Counted from the stretch's first letter, positions 53,364-62,867 are shown. The stretch: 64,000 nt of DNA from Superficieibacter sp. HKU1 (GCF_029319185.1 NZ_CP119754.1:1116001-1180000), one strand, 5' to 3'. Notes: a model not told the origin generated them from the sequence alone. Program-made: numbers and translations.

Positions 53364-54834
53364 AACAGTAGTCATCGGCGCCGGTTTCGGCGGCCTCGCC
53401 TTAGCCATTCGTCTTCAGGCCAATGGTATTCCCGTGGTATTGCTTGAGCAGCGCGATAAGCCGGGCGGACGCGCCTACGTTTATCAGGATCGGGGGTTTA
53501 CCTTTGACGCCGGACCAACGGTGATCACCGATCCTGGGGCAATTGAAGCGCTTTTTACGCTCAGCGGGAAGCGAATGGAAGAATATGTGGATCTGCTGCC
53601 GGTAACGCCGTTTTACCGTCTGTGCTGGGAGACAGGGGAGGTTTTTGATTATGATAACCATCAGGAGAGGCTGGAAGCGCAGATTCGACGTTTTAATCCG
53701 CAGGATGTCGACGGCTACCGGCGTTTTCACGCCTATTCGCAGGCTGTGTTTGAAGAAGGCTATCTGAAACTCGGCACCGTACCGTTTTTATCCTTCCGCG
53801 ATATGCTACGTGCCGGCCCCAAACTGGCGAAGCTGCAGGCCTGGCGCAGCGTGTACAGTATGGTGTCGACATTTATTCAGAATGAGCAACTGCGGCAGGC
53901 CTTCTCATTTCATACGCTGCTGGTCGGCGGCAATCCGTTTGCTACTTCCTCTATTTATTCACTTATTCACGCGCTGGAGCGGGAATGGGGCGTCTGGTTT
54001 GCTCGCGGCGGCACCGGAGCACTGGTGCAGGGGCTGGTGAAACTTTTTCAGGATCTAGGCGGCACGCTGGAACTGAATGCCCAGGTTAGCGGAATGGAAG
54101 TGGAAGACTCGCGCATCAAGGCCGTTCAGCTAAAAGATGGCCGACGCATTGAAACTACCGCCGTGGCGTCAAACGCGGATGTGGTGCATACCTATGAAAC
54201 ATTACTGGGCCATCATCCTGTGGGCGCGAAGCGCGCGGCTTCCCTGAAGCGCAAACGGATGAGCAACTCGCTGTTTGTACTTTATTTTGGTCTGAATCAT
54301 CACCACAGCCAGTTAGCCCACCACACCGTGTGTTTTGGCCCGCGTTATAAAGAACTGATTGCTGATATTTTTACTAAGGCCACGCTGGCGGAGGATTTTT
54401 CGCTTTACCTGCACGCGCCGTGCGTCACCGATCCGTCCCTCGCGCCGCCGGGCTGCGGCAGTTATTACGTGCTGGCTCCGGTGCCGCATTTAGGCACGGC
54501 TAATCTGGACTGGACGGTAGAAGGGCCGCGTCTGCGCGACCGTATATTTGCCTACCTTGAGCAGCATTATATGCCCGGCCTGCGCGAGCAGCTGGTGACA
54601 CACCGTATGTTTACGCCGTTCGATTTCCGCGACCAGTTAGGTGCCCACCTGGGATCGGCATTCTCCATTGAGCCGATCCTGCAACAGAGCGCCTGGTTCC
54701 GGCCGCATAACCGCGACAGCCACATTCCAAACCTTTACCTTGTCGGCGCGGGAACGCATCCTGGCGCAGGGATCCCCGGCGTGATTGGCTCAGCGAAGGC
54801 GACCGCCGGACTGATGCTGGAGGCGCTTTTATGA
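53356..54834 (+). CDS. crtI: phytoene desaturase CrtI
   Basis: CrtI performs the four desaturations from phytoene to lycopene with FAD. The 492-residue protein has the N-terminal VVIGAGFGGLALAIRLQ and PGGRAYVYQDRGFTFDAGPT and the C-terminal FAD motif YLVGAGTHPGAGIPGVIGSA. It overlaps crtY by eight bases and crtB by four. Confidence 0.96.
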   Translation: MSKTVVIGAGFGGLALAIRLQANGIPVVLLEQRDKPGGRAYVYQDRGFTFDAGPTVITDPGAIEALFTLSGKRMEEYVDLLPVTPFYRLCWETGEVFDYDNHQERLEAQIRRFNPQDVDGYRRFHAYSQAVFEEGYLKLGTVPFLSFRDMLRAGPKLAKLQAWRSVYSMVSTFIQNEQLRQAFSFHTLLVGGNPFATSSIYSLIHALEREWGVWFARGGTGALVQGLVKLFQDLGGTLELNAQVSGMEVEDSRIKAVQLKDGRRIETTAVASNADVVHTYETLLGHHPVGAKRAASLKRKRMSNSLFVLYFGLNHHHSQLAHHTVCFGPRYKELIADIFTKATLAEDFSLYLHAPCVTDPSLAPPGCGSYYVLAPVPHLGTANLDWTVEGPRLRDRIFAYLEQHYMPGLREQLVTHRMFTPFDFRDQLGAHLGSAFSIEPILQQSAWFRPHNRDSHIPNLYLVGAGTHPGAGIPGVIGSAKATAGLMLEALL

Positions 54835-55763
54835 GCAACAGTACCCTGATGGATCACGCGACTGATACCATGGCGGCAGGCTCGAAAAGCTTCGCCACCG
54901 CCGCAAAGCTTTTTGATGCGACGACCCGGCGTAGCGCGCTGATGCTGTATGCGTGGTGCCGTCATTGTGATGATGTAATTGATGGTCAGGCCCTGGGATT
55001 TCCCTCCCGATCGCAGAGCGATGCCACTGCGTCACAGCGCCTGCTGATGCTCGAAACGCAGACACAGCGCGCGTTTTCCGGCGCGCCGGTGCAAGAACCT
55101 GCTTTTGCGGCTCTCCAGGAGGTGGCGACGCGACACGCGCTTCCCGCACAGCTGGCCTTCGATCATCTGGAAGGCTTTGCGATGGACGTGCGTGAAGCCC
55201 GCTATGAGACCTTCGCAGACACTCTGCGCTACTGTTATCACGTCGCGGGGGTGGTCGGTCTGATGATGGCGCGCATTATGGGAGTACGTGATGAGGCGGT
55301 GCTGGACCGGGCCTGTGACTTAGGACTGGCGTTTCAGTTAACCAATATTGCCCGTGATATTGTGGAGGATGCTGAGGCCGGACGCTGTTATCTTCCCGCA
55401 GAGTGGCTGGCGGCTGAGAATATAGCGCTTGCGCACGTCAGCGATCCGCTACAGCGGGAAAAACTCGCCCGACTGGCGCAGCGGCTGGTGACGGAAGCCG
55501 AGCCGTACTATGACTCAGCGCGGGCAGGGCTTTCCGGGCTGCCGTTGCGCTCTGCATGGGCGATTGCCTCAGCGCATGGCGTCTACCGTGAAATTGGCAT
55601 TAAAGTGAGCGCGGCGGGCTCACGCGCCTGGGATACACGGCAGGGCACATCACGGCCGGAGAAGCTGGCGCTGCTGCTGAAAGGGGCTTCTATGGCACTC
55701 CGCTCTCGTGCGTCTTCTCCTCTGCCGCGTCCGTCCGGGCTGTGGCAGCGCCCCGTGCGTTAA
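54831..55763 (+). CDS. crtB: phytoene synthase CrtB
   Basis: CrtB condenses two GGPP molecules to phytoene. The 310-residue enzyme carries both Asp-rich motifs of squalene/phytoene synthases, CRHCDDVIDG and LTNIARDIVEDAEAGRCYLP. Its 3' end overlaps the convergent crtZ by 74 bases. Confidence 0.96.
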   Translation: MSNSTLMDHATDTMAAGSKSFATAAKLFDATTRRSALMLYAWCRHCDDVIDGQALGFPSRSQSDATASQRLLMLETQTQRAFSGAPVQEPAFAALQEVATRHALPAQLAFDHLEGFAMDVREARYETFADTLRYCYHVAGVVGLMMARIMGVRDEAVLDRACDLGLAFQLTNIARDIVEDAEAGRCYLPAEWLAAENIALAHVSDPLQREKLARLAQRLVTEAEPYYDSARAGLSGLPLRSAWAIASAHGVYREIGIKVSAAGSRAWDTRQGTSRPEKLALLLKGASMALRSRASSPLPRPSGLWQRPVR

Positions 55764-56253
55764 GCGTCTCACGGTGCGCTTCCCGCTTGCGGCTGCGCAG
55801 CGTCGCCTGTAATTTTTCCACCGGCGGCGCATACAGAAAGCCGAATGAGACGCAGCCTTCTTTACCGCGCACCGCATGATGCAGACGGTGCGCCATATAC
55901 AATCGTTTCAGATAGCCCCGGCGCGGTACATAGCGAAATGGCCAGCGCTGGTGCACCAGTCCATCGTGGACCATAAAGTAGAGCGCGCCGTACAGCGTCA
56001 TACCCGCGCCAATCCATTGCAGCGGCCAGGCGCCTGCGGTCCCCACGGCAATCAACGCAATCGCCAGTAGCGCGAACACCACGGCATAAAGATCGTTGAC
56101 CTCAAACCAGCCGGTACGCGGCTCATGATGGGAGAGGTGCCATCCCCAGCCCCAGCTGTGCATGATGTACTTATGCGCCAGCGTAGCGATGATTTCCATC
56201 GCGGCGACGGTTGCCAGAACGATCAGGGTATTCCACAGCACGAGCATCGGCAT
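55690..56253 (-). CDS. crtZ: beta-carotene hydroxylase CrtZ
   Basis: CrtZ is a membrane di-iron enzyme that hydroxylates beta-carotene to zeaxanthin. The 187-residue protein has the His boxes HKYIMH, HLSHHEPRTG, HDGLVHQRWPF and HRLHHAVRG and several hydrophobic segments. It is transcribed against the rest of the cluster, the usual arrangement in enteric carotenoid clusters. The last 25 codons lie on the complementary strand of crtB. Confidence 0.95.
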   Translation of the reverse strand: MPMLVLWNTLIVLATVAAMEIIATLAHKYIMHSWGWGWHLSHHEPRTGWFEVNDLYAVVFALLAIALIAVGTAGAWPLQWIGAGMTLYGALYFMVHDGLVHQRWPFRYVPRRGYLKRLYMAHRLHHAVRGKEGCVSFGFLYAPPVEKLQATLRSRKREAHRETLNARGAATARTDAAEEKTHESGVP

Positions 56254-56411
56254 TCCTCTTAAGACCTGTAAAGCGAGTTTCAGCGGCTTGCGTAATAGTA
56301 GCTGTCTTTGCGAAAAGCGTGATTTATCTCTGGTGGAGATGGGTAAATATGCTGGCCTGTCCGGTCATAATTACGTCAAAATAAGCCTTTCTCTCTTAAC
56401 TGGCGAGTAAC

Positions 56412-57104
56412 ATGAACAGCACCGTTTACGATGCCTTCCGTTGTCTGAACCTGCTGGCTACCGGATCCAGACCGTTCGGCATCCGTGAAATCGGCCGTAT
56501 GCTGGATCTGGATTCGGCAAAAGTAACACGGCTGATGCAAACATTGCTGGTGCTGGAGATGGTGCAGCAAAACGCTAAACGAAAATACAGTCTCGGTATG
56601 GGGATCCACCGCCTCTCCGCCAGCGCAATTCACAACTCGGCGTTCTATACCGCGGTACTGGACATGCTGGAGGAGACCGGAAGCCATTCGGTCTCCATCG
56701 TTATTGGCGTGCTGAGCGGCAAGGACGTGGTCTATTTACTGCATACTCGCGGCGGGAAAAGCATCGCCCGCGCGATCGGTAATTATGAATCGTTTCCGGT
56801 GCGGGATTCGGTGATTGGAATTAAATTGCTGGCGACAATGAGCGATGAAGAAATTATCGATCGCCTCGGCATTCATGATTATCACCTGCTGAAAAAAGAC
56901 ATTGAAGAGGCCAGGCATCATCAGGTGTTTGGCAAAGCTTACGGCCCCGATGATTACCGTCTGGCCTGTATTATTCCCGGTATGCAGGCGGCCATCGCGC
57001 TGTCGAATATTCAGGGCGATCGCGTAAATATTGAGAGCCTGCGCCAGTTTTTAGTCTCGGCGGCGCGAAAAATTAGCGGGGAATCATTTCCCGGCGTTCA
57101 GTAA
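56412..57104 (+). CDS. IclR-family transcriptional regulator
   Basis: The 230-residue protein has an N-terminal winged helix (VYDAFRCLNLLATGSRPFGI then REIGRMLDLDSAKVTRLMQT) and an IclR ligand-binding domain ending near residue 222. It lies convergent to the dgoA end of the sugar-acid operon and overlaps it by 21 bases. It may control that operon, although it does not share an upstream region with it. Confidence 0.85.
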   Translation: MNSTVYDAFRCLNLLATGSRPFGIREIGRMLDLDSAKVTRLMQTLLVLEMVQQNAKRKYSLGMGIHRLSASAIHNSAFYTAVLDMLEETGSHSVSIVIGVLSGKDVVYLLHTRGGKSIARAIGNYESFPVRDSVIGIKLLATMSDEEIIDRLGIHDYHLLKKDIEEARHHQVFGKAYGPDDYRLACIIPGMQAAIALSNIQGDRVNIESLRQFLVSAARKISGESFPGVQ

Positions 57105-57680
57105 TATCTGACAGCGTTCGGCGGTGAGTGAAACGGGCTGGCCGGGGCGATAGAGGGATGAGCCAATGCCCACGCTATCGTAATAACGCAGATATTCCGC
57201 TGCGTTATTTACATCCACGCCGCCCACCGCGGAGAACATAGCGGCGGAAGAGAGCGGGCCTTTGATTATCTGCGGATAATTCAACGGCAGCGCGGCGGCC
57301 GGAAATATCTTCAGTACCTCCACGCCCAGTTCGCAGGCGGTGAAAATCTCGCTGGCGGTAAACACGCCCGCGCAAACGCGCAGGCCGTGGCGTTTCGCGG
57401 CTTCCACCACGCGCGAGTCGAGATTCGGCGTCAGAATAAATTCCGCGCCCGCCGCTGCGCAGGTTTCAACATGGTCAGGCGTTAAGACGGTTCCCGCACC
57501 CGGCTGCACGCGCGAACCAAAGGCTGAACGCACGCGTTTCAGGCTGATCGCCCAGTCGGGCGAATTGGTGGTGATTTCTACCGTCGTAATGCCATGATCC
57601 AGCAGGCACGCGACCTGCTCCACGCTCTCCGGCGGCGTAATGCCGCGCAAAATGGCAACGATCTGCTTATCAACTATCAT
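57084..57680 (-). CDS. dgoA: 2-dehydro-3-deoxy-6-phosphogalactonate aldolase (DgoA family)
   Basis: The enzyme splits 2-keto-3-deoxy-6-phosphogalactonate into pyruvate and glyceraldehyde 3-phosphate. The ATG at 57680 (IVDKQIVAILRG) gives 198 residues. KDPG-aldolase-family residues are visible: Glu in TTVEITTNSPDW and the Schiff-base Lys in VEVLKIFPAA. The start lies inside the end of dgoK, which shows translational coupling. Confidence 0.88.
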   Translation of the reverse strand: MIVDKQIVAILRGITPPESVEQVACLLDHGITTVEITTNSPDWAISLKRVRSAFGSRVQPGAGTVLTPDHVETCAAAGAEFILTPNLDSRVVEAAKRHGLRVCAGVFTASEIFTACELGVEVLKIFPAAALPLNYPQIIKGPLSSAAMFSAVGGVDVNNAAEYLRYYDSVGIGSSLYRPGQPVSLTAERCQILLNAGK

Positions 57681-58563
57681 GGCGAAAGACCTCATTCAGT
57701 CCGGCAATCAGCGCCGTTTCCGCCTCAAGGGTAGAGCAGGGAAGTCCCAGCGCGTCGCTGGCTTTCTGATAATGGGCAAGCAGTTCACGGCTACCGATAA
57801 AGCAAACCGGCGCGTCTCCCCGGTGGCCCTGAAGTATTTCATGACCAATCAGCAGCCCGGACAGCCATGCGCCCGCTGACGACGGCTCCAGTTCCCCAAG
57901 GATATACCGACCGCGACAGCGGAACAGCTCGCTGACCAGCGCCTTTTCATGGCGTTCAATGGACTGCGCCGTTGCCACCCCGTCGAGAAACGCCCCGGTA
58001 GACGCTATCTGTGCAGGCAGCCCTTTACCGACTACCGAATGATTAAGCACCAGATGATAAAGCTCTCCGGTCATCAGCGTTTGCAGGCTTTCGACGCGCT
58101 GCTGCTGACGATCCACCGTCATCCATTTGCTGTGAGTACCGACGGCGGCAAAGGTTGTGCTATCGCTCAGGGTCAGCGCGCCGGCCAGCTGCATCTCTTC
58201 GCCCCGGCATACCTCGTTGGCCCGGCGATCGCAGATGCCGGGACGCAGGGTCAGCGGGTTAGACAAGACGTCCGGCAGCGCCCGCCCTTTGCCCGTTAAA
58301 TCAGAGAAGCTGAGCGGCAGTTCCATATAGCCAGCGTCGGCAATGCCGATATTGCTGCCGATCATCCCGCATAACAGTACCGGCAGGCGTTCGTCCCACG
58401 CATCGCCCAGCCGAAGCAGTTGCTCACGCAGAATAGCCGCAAGCGCCTCGCGCTGGCATTTGCCAACGCCGCAGGTGTCCTGCACGGTGCGAATGACGTT
58501 GCCATTGCGCACGCTCATCGCACGAAAATTGCTGGTGCCCCAGTCAACGGCAATATAGTTCAT
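57670..58563 (-). CDS. dgoK: 2-dehydro-3-deoxygalactonokinase (DgoK family)
   Basis: DgoK phosphorylates 2-keto-3-deoxygalactonate before DgoA cleavage. The 297-residue protein has YIAVDWGTSNFRAM at the N-terminus, the phosphate-binding motif of the ASKHA sugar-kinase fold, and LLCGMIGSNIG and AAVGTHSKWMTVD. It overlaps both neighbours. Confidence 0.88.
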   Translation of the reverse strand: MNYIAVDWGTSNFRAMSVRNGNVIRTVQDTCGVGKCQREALAAILREQLLRLGDAWDERLPVLLCGMIGSNIGIADAGYMELPLSFSDLTGKGRALPDVLSNPLTLRPGICDRRANEVCRGEEMQLAGALTLSDSTTFAAVGTHSKWMTVDRQQQRVESLQTLMTGELYHLVLNHSVVGKGLPAQIASTGAFLDGVATAQSIERHEKALVSELFRCRGRYILGELEPSSAGAWLSGLLIGHEILQGHRGDAPVCFIGSRELLAHYQKASDALGLPCSTLEAETALIAGLNEVFRHDS

Positions 58564-59456
58564 CGACTGGCCCTCAGCGCCGCCAGCGACAGCGCATCGG
58601 TCAGATCGCGCAGTTCCTCCCGCGTCACGTCATCAATGCGTTTTGCCGGTTCGCGCACCACATCGGTGGCGAAAATCCCGGCCTGATGCAGCACCGTTTT
58701 ATGCACCGCTACGCCGATGCCTGGCTGAACGCCGTAGCGCAGGAAAGGCAGGTAGCGATAGAACAGCGCCTGCGCTTCGCGGCGATCCCGCTGCCAGGCT
58801 TGGAGAATGGCATTGATCACATCGGGAAATTCGCAGGCGGGCATGGTACCAATAATTCCCCGGCGCAGTTCTTCATAGAGAAAACCGGCGTTCAGCCCGC
58901 CAAACAGACCGATGCTGTCGCCCAGCGCCGTCTTCAGCGCGGTGATCTTTAAGGTGGTCGGCGGCTGTTCCACTTTGATGTATTTGATGGTCGGAAAATC
59001 CTGGCACAGCTTAACCAGCGTCGGGACCGGCAGCGTGACGCCGGTCATCAGCGGCGCATCCTGCATCATAATGTCGATATCACAGGCCTGACAGATATCG
59101 CGCCAGAAATGGTAAATCTCGTCCGGACCGGGTTTGACCACCGACGGCGGGTTGACCATCGCCACCTGCGCGCCCCAGCGCTGGACGCGCTGAATATCTT
59201 CGATTGCCACCGCGGAGGAGGCTCCGCCCGCTGCGGCGACCAGCGGCAGATCGCCCGTGAGTCGCTTCACGCAGGTAAAGAGCGCTTCTTTTTCACCGCC
59301 GGTGAGCGCGTAGCCCTCGGAAGCATTGCCGAACAGCGCCAGCCCGTCCACGCCCTGATCGAGCAAAAATTTCACCAGCTTCTCGATGGAGGCGAAATCC
59401 ACCGCGCCATTTTCATCAAATGCGGTTGCCAGAATCGGCACATTACCTTTTAACAT
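58560..59456 (-). CDS. dihydrodipicolinate synthase-family lyase (sugar-acid aldolase or dehydratase)
   Basis: The 298-residue TIM-barrel protein has the DapA-family features LALFGNASEGYALT and the Schiff-base Lys in TIKYIKVEQPPTTL. In this operon it probably acts on a 2-keto-3-deoxy sugar acid, not in lysine synthesis. I cannot tell whether it is an aldolase or a dehydratase. Four-base overlap with dgoK and seven-base overlap with the dehydratase gene show one transcript. Confidence 0.82.
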   Translation of the reverse strand: MLKGNVPILATAFDENGAVDFASIEKLVKFLLDQGVDGLALFGNASEGYALTGGEKEALFTCVKRLTGDLPLVAAAGGASSAVAIEDIQRVQRWGAQVAMVNPPSVVKPGPDEIYHFWRDICQACDIDIMMQDAPLMTGVTLPVPTLVKLCQDFPTIKYIKVEQPPTTLKITALKTALGDSIGLFGGLNAGFLYEELRRGIIGTMPACEFPDVINAILQAWQRDRREAQALFYRYLPFLRYGVQPGIGVAVHKTVLHQAGIFATDVVREPAKRIDDVTREELRDLTDALSLAALRASR

Positions 59457-60613
59457 GTTGCCCCCATTACTGATTCACGAACGTGATCTTCATTAATTTC
59501 AATGCCCAGCCCGGCTGTCTGCGGGAGTTGATAATGCCCCTGCTCGCAGACCAGCGGCGTGTTAAGCAGCTGGTTGGCGATGGCGAAGACGGGCGGCTGG
59601 TACTCCAGCATAAAGAGATTCGGGATGGCCGCCGCCACATGGATCGAAGCCGCGATGCATGGCCCCAGCCCGACGCTGAGATGCGGCGCAACCTGCAAAT
59701 TCCACGTTTCCGCCAGCGCGGCGATATGCATAAGTTCGCTGATGCCGGTGCGGCCCACGTCCGGCTGGAGAATGTCGGCGGCGCGCTGCTCAATAAACGG
59801 CTTAAACTGGTAGCGGGTACGTTCTGTCTCGCCCAGAGCAACAGGGATCGGGCTTTTCGCACGCAGTTCGCGGTGTCCGGCAATATCTTCCGGCAGCAGC
59901 GGCGCTTCGAGAAAACCCAGCCCCAGCGGATGCAGCGCATTCGCCAGTTCCGCCGCCTGCGCGACACTGTAGTTCCAGTGGGCGTCGAGAAAAATCCGGG
60001 CGTCTTCGCCCAGCGTTTCCCGGATAGCGCGGACATTCTCAATGTCTTCTTTCACGCCGTAGCCCAGCGCGAGTTTTACTGCGGTAAATCCTTTTTCCTG
60101 CCAGCGTTTTGCCAGCGCGCAGCGGGCGGCAAGGTCAGGTTCCGGCAGCCCTGAAACGTAACAGGGGATCGTGTCCCGGTATGCGCCGCCAAGCAGTTGA
60201 TAAACGGGCAGGCCGAGAATGTTGCCTTTCAGATCCCAAAGCGCGATATCCACCGCCGCAAGGGCATCAATGTGATAGCCGGTGATATGCCCGCGATCGC
60301 GCATCGCATCATACATTTGTGAATTCAGCACCGCGCTGGAGAAGGGGGATTGTCCCTTAAGTAGCGGCGCGAACAGATGGGTGATCAGTTCGGCGATTAC
60401 CTGCGGCACCACCGGGGCCAGCGCTTCGCCCCAGCCAACCTGCCCGTCGTCGGTGGTGATTTTTACCAGGCAGGTTTCCATTTTGCGTGAATAGACGCAG
60501 CGATACTCGGGACGGTAGTAATAATCCGCCTCCTCTTCACTGACGCTGCCGCCCAGATACGCCTGTTGCGGCGTGATCCTGAGGGGAAAGCATTCAACTT
60601 GGCTGATTTTCAT
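59450..60613 (-). CDS. enolase-superfamily sugar-acid dehydratase (mandelate racemase type)
   Basis: The 387-residue protein has the two-domain enolase-superfamily pattern: an N-terminal capping domain, then a barrel with AVKLALGYG, the first metal ligand in FLDAHWNYSV, the second in FLEAPLLPED, the third in VALGETERTRYQF, and His in VAPHLSVGLGPC. It is related to galactonate-type dehydratases, which would supply the keto-deoxy acid for DgoK and DgoA. The true substrate cannot be read from the sequence. Confidence 0.82.
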   Translation of the reverse strand: MKISQVECFPLRITPQQAYLGGSVSEEEADYYYRPEYRCVYSRKMETCLVKITTDDGQVGWGEALAPVVPQVIAELITHLFAPLLKGQSPFSSAVLNSQMYDAMRDRGHITGYHIDALAAVDIALWDLKGNILGLPVYQLLGGAYRDTIPCYVSGLPEPDLAARCALAKRWQEKGFTAVKLALGYGVKEDIENVRAIRETLGEDARIFLDAHWNYSVAQAAELANALHPLGLGFLEAPLLPEDIAGHRELRAKSPIPVALGETERTRYQFKPFIEQRAADILQPDVGRTGISELMHIAALAETWNLQVAPHLSVGLGPCIAASIHVAAAIPNLFMLEYQPPVFAIANQLLNTPLVCEQGHYQLPQTAGLGIEINEDHVRESVMGATC

Positions 60614-60630
60614 AACAACTCCAGGTCACG

Positions 60631-61950
60631 TTAATCGAGGATCTTGCCGGCGGTTTCTTTGGCGAACCACACGGCGACAAAAGAGATAAGCGCGGTGATC
60701 ATCACGTACCACGCCGGAGAGAGCGGGTCGCCGGTCCAGGAAATCAGGCTTGCCGAGGCCAGCGGCGTCACGCCGCCAAACAGCGCAACGGTCAGGTTAT
60801 AGGCGATGGCAATACTGCCGTAGCGGATTGCGGTGGGGAACAATTCCACCATTGCCGCGCCGCAGCCGCCGTTGAACATGGCAACAAAAATACCCAGCAT
60901 GCTCATGGCGGCAATGGCATTCGCCACCGAACCCTGGCTCATCACCAGCATCGCCGGATACGTCAGGAGAATGAACCCCCCACAGCCCATCAGCATCAGC
61001 GGGCGGCGCCCCCAGCGGTCGGAAAGATACCCGGTGAGCGGCATACAGACCGCCACGCTTAACAGTCCCAGCGTGGTGATAAGATAGGAATCGGTGCGGC
61101 TGTAGTGCAGATGCGTGGACAGATAGCCCGGCATAAAGGATTGCAGCACCCAGCTACTGACCGCTTTAACCACCACAAAGCCGGTACAGAACATCAGCGC
61201 GCGCATGGAGGTGGACAGCGTTTTACGCAGCGGCGATTTTTCCAGTTTGCCGCTGGCTTTCAGCTTATGAAATTCGGCGGAGTCTTCCATATTACGCCGC
61301 ATATACAGCCCGCCGAGGCCCAGCGGTGCCGCCAGCAGGAACGGTATGCGCCATCCCCAGTCATTCATCGCCGCCTCGCCCAGCATATGCGTCAGGAAAA
61401 GCACCAGTCCGGAACCGCAAACAAAGGCCATAAAGCTAAAGTTTTCGCTCCAGCAGGTCAGGGTTGCCCGCCGTTTCGGCGATGCGCTTTCCGCCAGATA
61501 GGTGATAACGCCTGAGCTTTCGCCGCCTGCGGCAAACCCCTGCACCAGGCGAGTTAATACCAGCAGGATGGGCGCGAGGATCCCGACCTGCTGCCAGGTA
61601 GGAAGGATCCCCATCACGAAGGTGGAAATCGAGGTTATCACGATAACCGTTACCAGCACTTTGCGTCGCCCCAGACGATCGCCCATTGAGCCGAAGAACA
61701 GCCCGCCCAGCGGACGCATCAGAAAGCCTGAACCAAACACGGCGAAGGATTTCAGCAGTGCAACCGCCGGGTCGTCGCTGACAAAAAAGTTGCTGGCGAT
61801 AATGGCGGCCAGCGTGCCGTAAAGCCCGAAATCAAACCACTCGATAAAATGGCCGACACCCGCCGACAGCATTATTTTGGCGGTGCGTCTGGCCGGCATT
61901 TTCTGCTGTCCGGCAGCATCGTCTCCGGCGTAGTGAATACCTGTTTCCAT
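60631..61950 (-). CDS. MFS metabolite:proton symporter
   Basis: The 439-residue transporter (start chosen at ATG 61950; a frame to 61980 exists) belongs to the ShiA/ProP-like metabolite:H+ symporter branch: HFIEWFDFGLYGTLAAIIAS in the first span and GGLFFGSMGDRLGRRKVLV in the loop between spans 2 and 3. About twelve hydrophobic segments are present. It is the first gene of the sugar-acid operon and probably imports its substrate. Confidence 0.87.
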   Translation of the reverse strand: METGIHYAGDDAAGQQKMPARRTAKIMLSAGVGHFIEWFDFGLYGTLAAIIASNFFVSDDPAVALLKSFAVFGSGFLMRPLGGLFFGSMGDRLGRRKVLVTVIVITSISTFVMGILPTWQQVGILAPILLVLTRLVQGFAAGGESSGVITYLAESASPKRRATLTCWSENFSFMAFVCGSGLVLFLTHMLGEAAMNDWGWRIPFLLAAPLGLGGLYMRRNMEDSAEFHKLKASGKLEKSPLRKTLSTSMRALMFCTGFVVVKAVSSWVLQSFMPGYLSTHLHYSRTDSYLITTLGLLSVAVCMPLTGYLSDRWGRRPLMLMGCGGFILLTYPAMLVMSQGSVANAIAAMSMLGIFVAMFNGGCGAAMVELFPTAIRYGSIAIAYNLTVALFGGVTPLASASLISWTGDPLSPAWYVMITALISFVAVWFAKETAGKILD

Positions 61951-62159
61951 GTAACCTCCCGAGGTTAAGCAGGGTAGCAATCGGTGTGATGTTGTTGTTG
62001 TCAGTACGCTGAGTGTAGGGATTGCAGGCAGGCTGGCGAACGCAGTAGTGGGTTACGTGAGACTTATCAAAGATTGATAGCGAAAAGTGCTTCATATAGT
62101 GAAGCATTACTGCCAGCTTCATCCATTACCTACAGGAAGACTAACGTTGCGTCATAATT

Positions 62160-62179
62160 TGTTATGTTATATTGTAACA
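62160..62179. promoter_or_regulatory. Zur box candidate upstream of zinT
   Basis: TGTTATGTTATATTGTAACA is an AT-rich dyad similar to enteric Zur operators and lies 32 bases before the zinT start. Zur represses zinT in E. coli when zinc is sufficient. Confidence 0.75.
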
Positions 62180-62211
62180 ACAAATATCAACGGCACTTTG
62201 AGGGGACTATT

Positions 62212-62862
62212 TTGGCGGTTAATTACAAAACTCTGGCGATGGCGCTGGGCGCGCTGCTGGTCAGCGGTCAGGCGCTGGCTCACGCACACCATTCACACGG
62301 CAAACCGTTGACTGAGGTGGAACAGAAAGCAGCGGAAGGCGTTTTTGACAATAAGGACGTTAAGGATCGCGCCCTGTCGGACTGGAACGGCGTATGGCAG
62401 TCCGTATATCCGCTGCTGGTCAGTGGCGATCTGGATCCGGTATTTAAAAAGAAAGCCGAAAAAGATAAAAGCAAAACCTTCGAGGACATCAAGGAGTATT
62501 ACCGTAAGGGATACGTCACTGATGTTGCGACTATCGGTATTGAAAATGGGGTAATGGAGTTCCATACCGGCGACAAAGTGGATTCCTGTAAGTACGACTA
62601 TGCCGGACATAAAATCCTGACGTATACCTCCGGCAAGAAGGGCGTTCGCTACTTATTCGAGTGTAAAGACGCCAGCAGTAAAGCGCCGAAGTATGTCCAG
62701 TTCAGCGATCATATTATCGCGCCCCGCCAGTCGGCTCACTACCATATCTTTATGGGCAACACCTCACAGGACGCCTTGCTTAAGGAGATGGATAACTGGC
62801 CGACATATTACCCGTTCCAGTTAACCAACGAGCAGGTCGTTGACGAGATGCTGCACCACTGA
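62212..62862 (+). CDS. zinT: periplasmic zinc-binding protein ZinT (YodA)
   Basis: ZinT binds zinc or cadmium in the periplasm and assists ZnuABC during zinc starvation. I chose the TTG at 62212: it gives 216 residues, as in E. coli, and has AGGGG at a good distance. The signal peptide ends ALAHA. The His-rich start HAHHSHGKPLTEVEQKA and the later HYHIFMGN contain zinc ligands. An extension to ATG 62164 would overlap the operator region. Confidence 0.94.
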   Translation: MAVNYKTLAMALGALLVSGQALAHAHHSHGKPLTEVEQKAAEGVFDNKDVKDRALSDWNGVWQSVYPLLVSGDLDPVFKKKAEKDKSKTFEDIKEYYRKGYVTDVATIGIENGVMEFHTGDKVDSCKYDYAGHKILTYTSGKKGVRYLFECKDASSKAPKYVQFSDHIIAPRQSAHYHIFMGNTSQDALLKEMDNWPTYYPFQLTNEQVVDEMLHH

Positions 62863-62867
62863 TCGTC

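Noticed and set aside
57084..57104. Overlap of the IclR gene and dgoA as a possible gene fusion or error
   Set aside because: The genes are convergent and overlap by only 21 bases at their stop codons; both products have normal family lengths.
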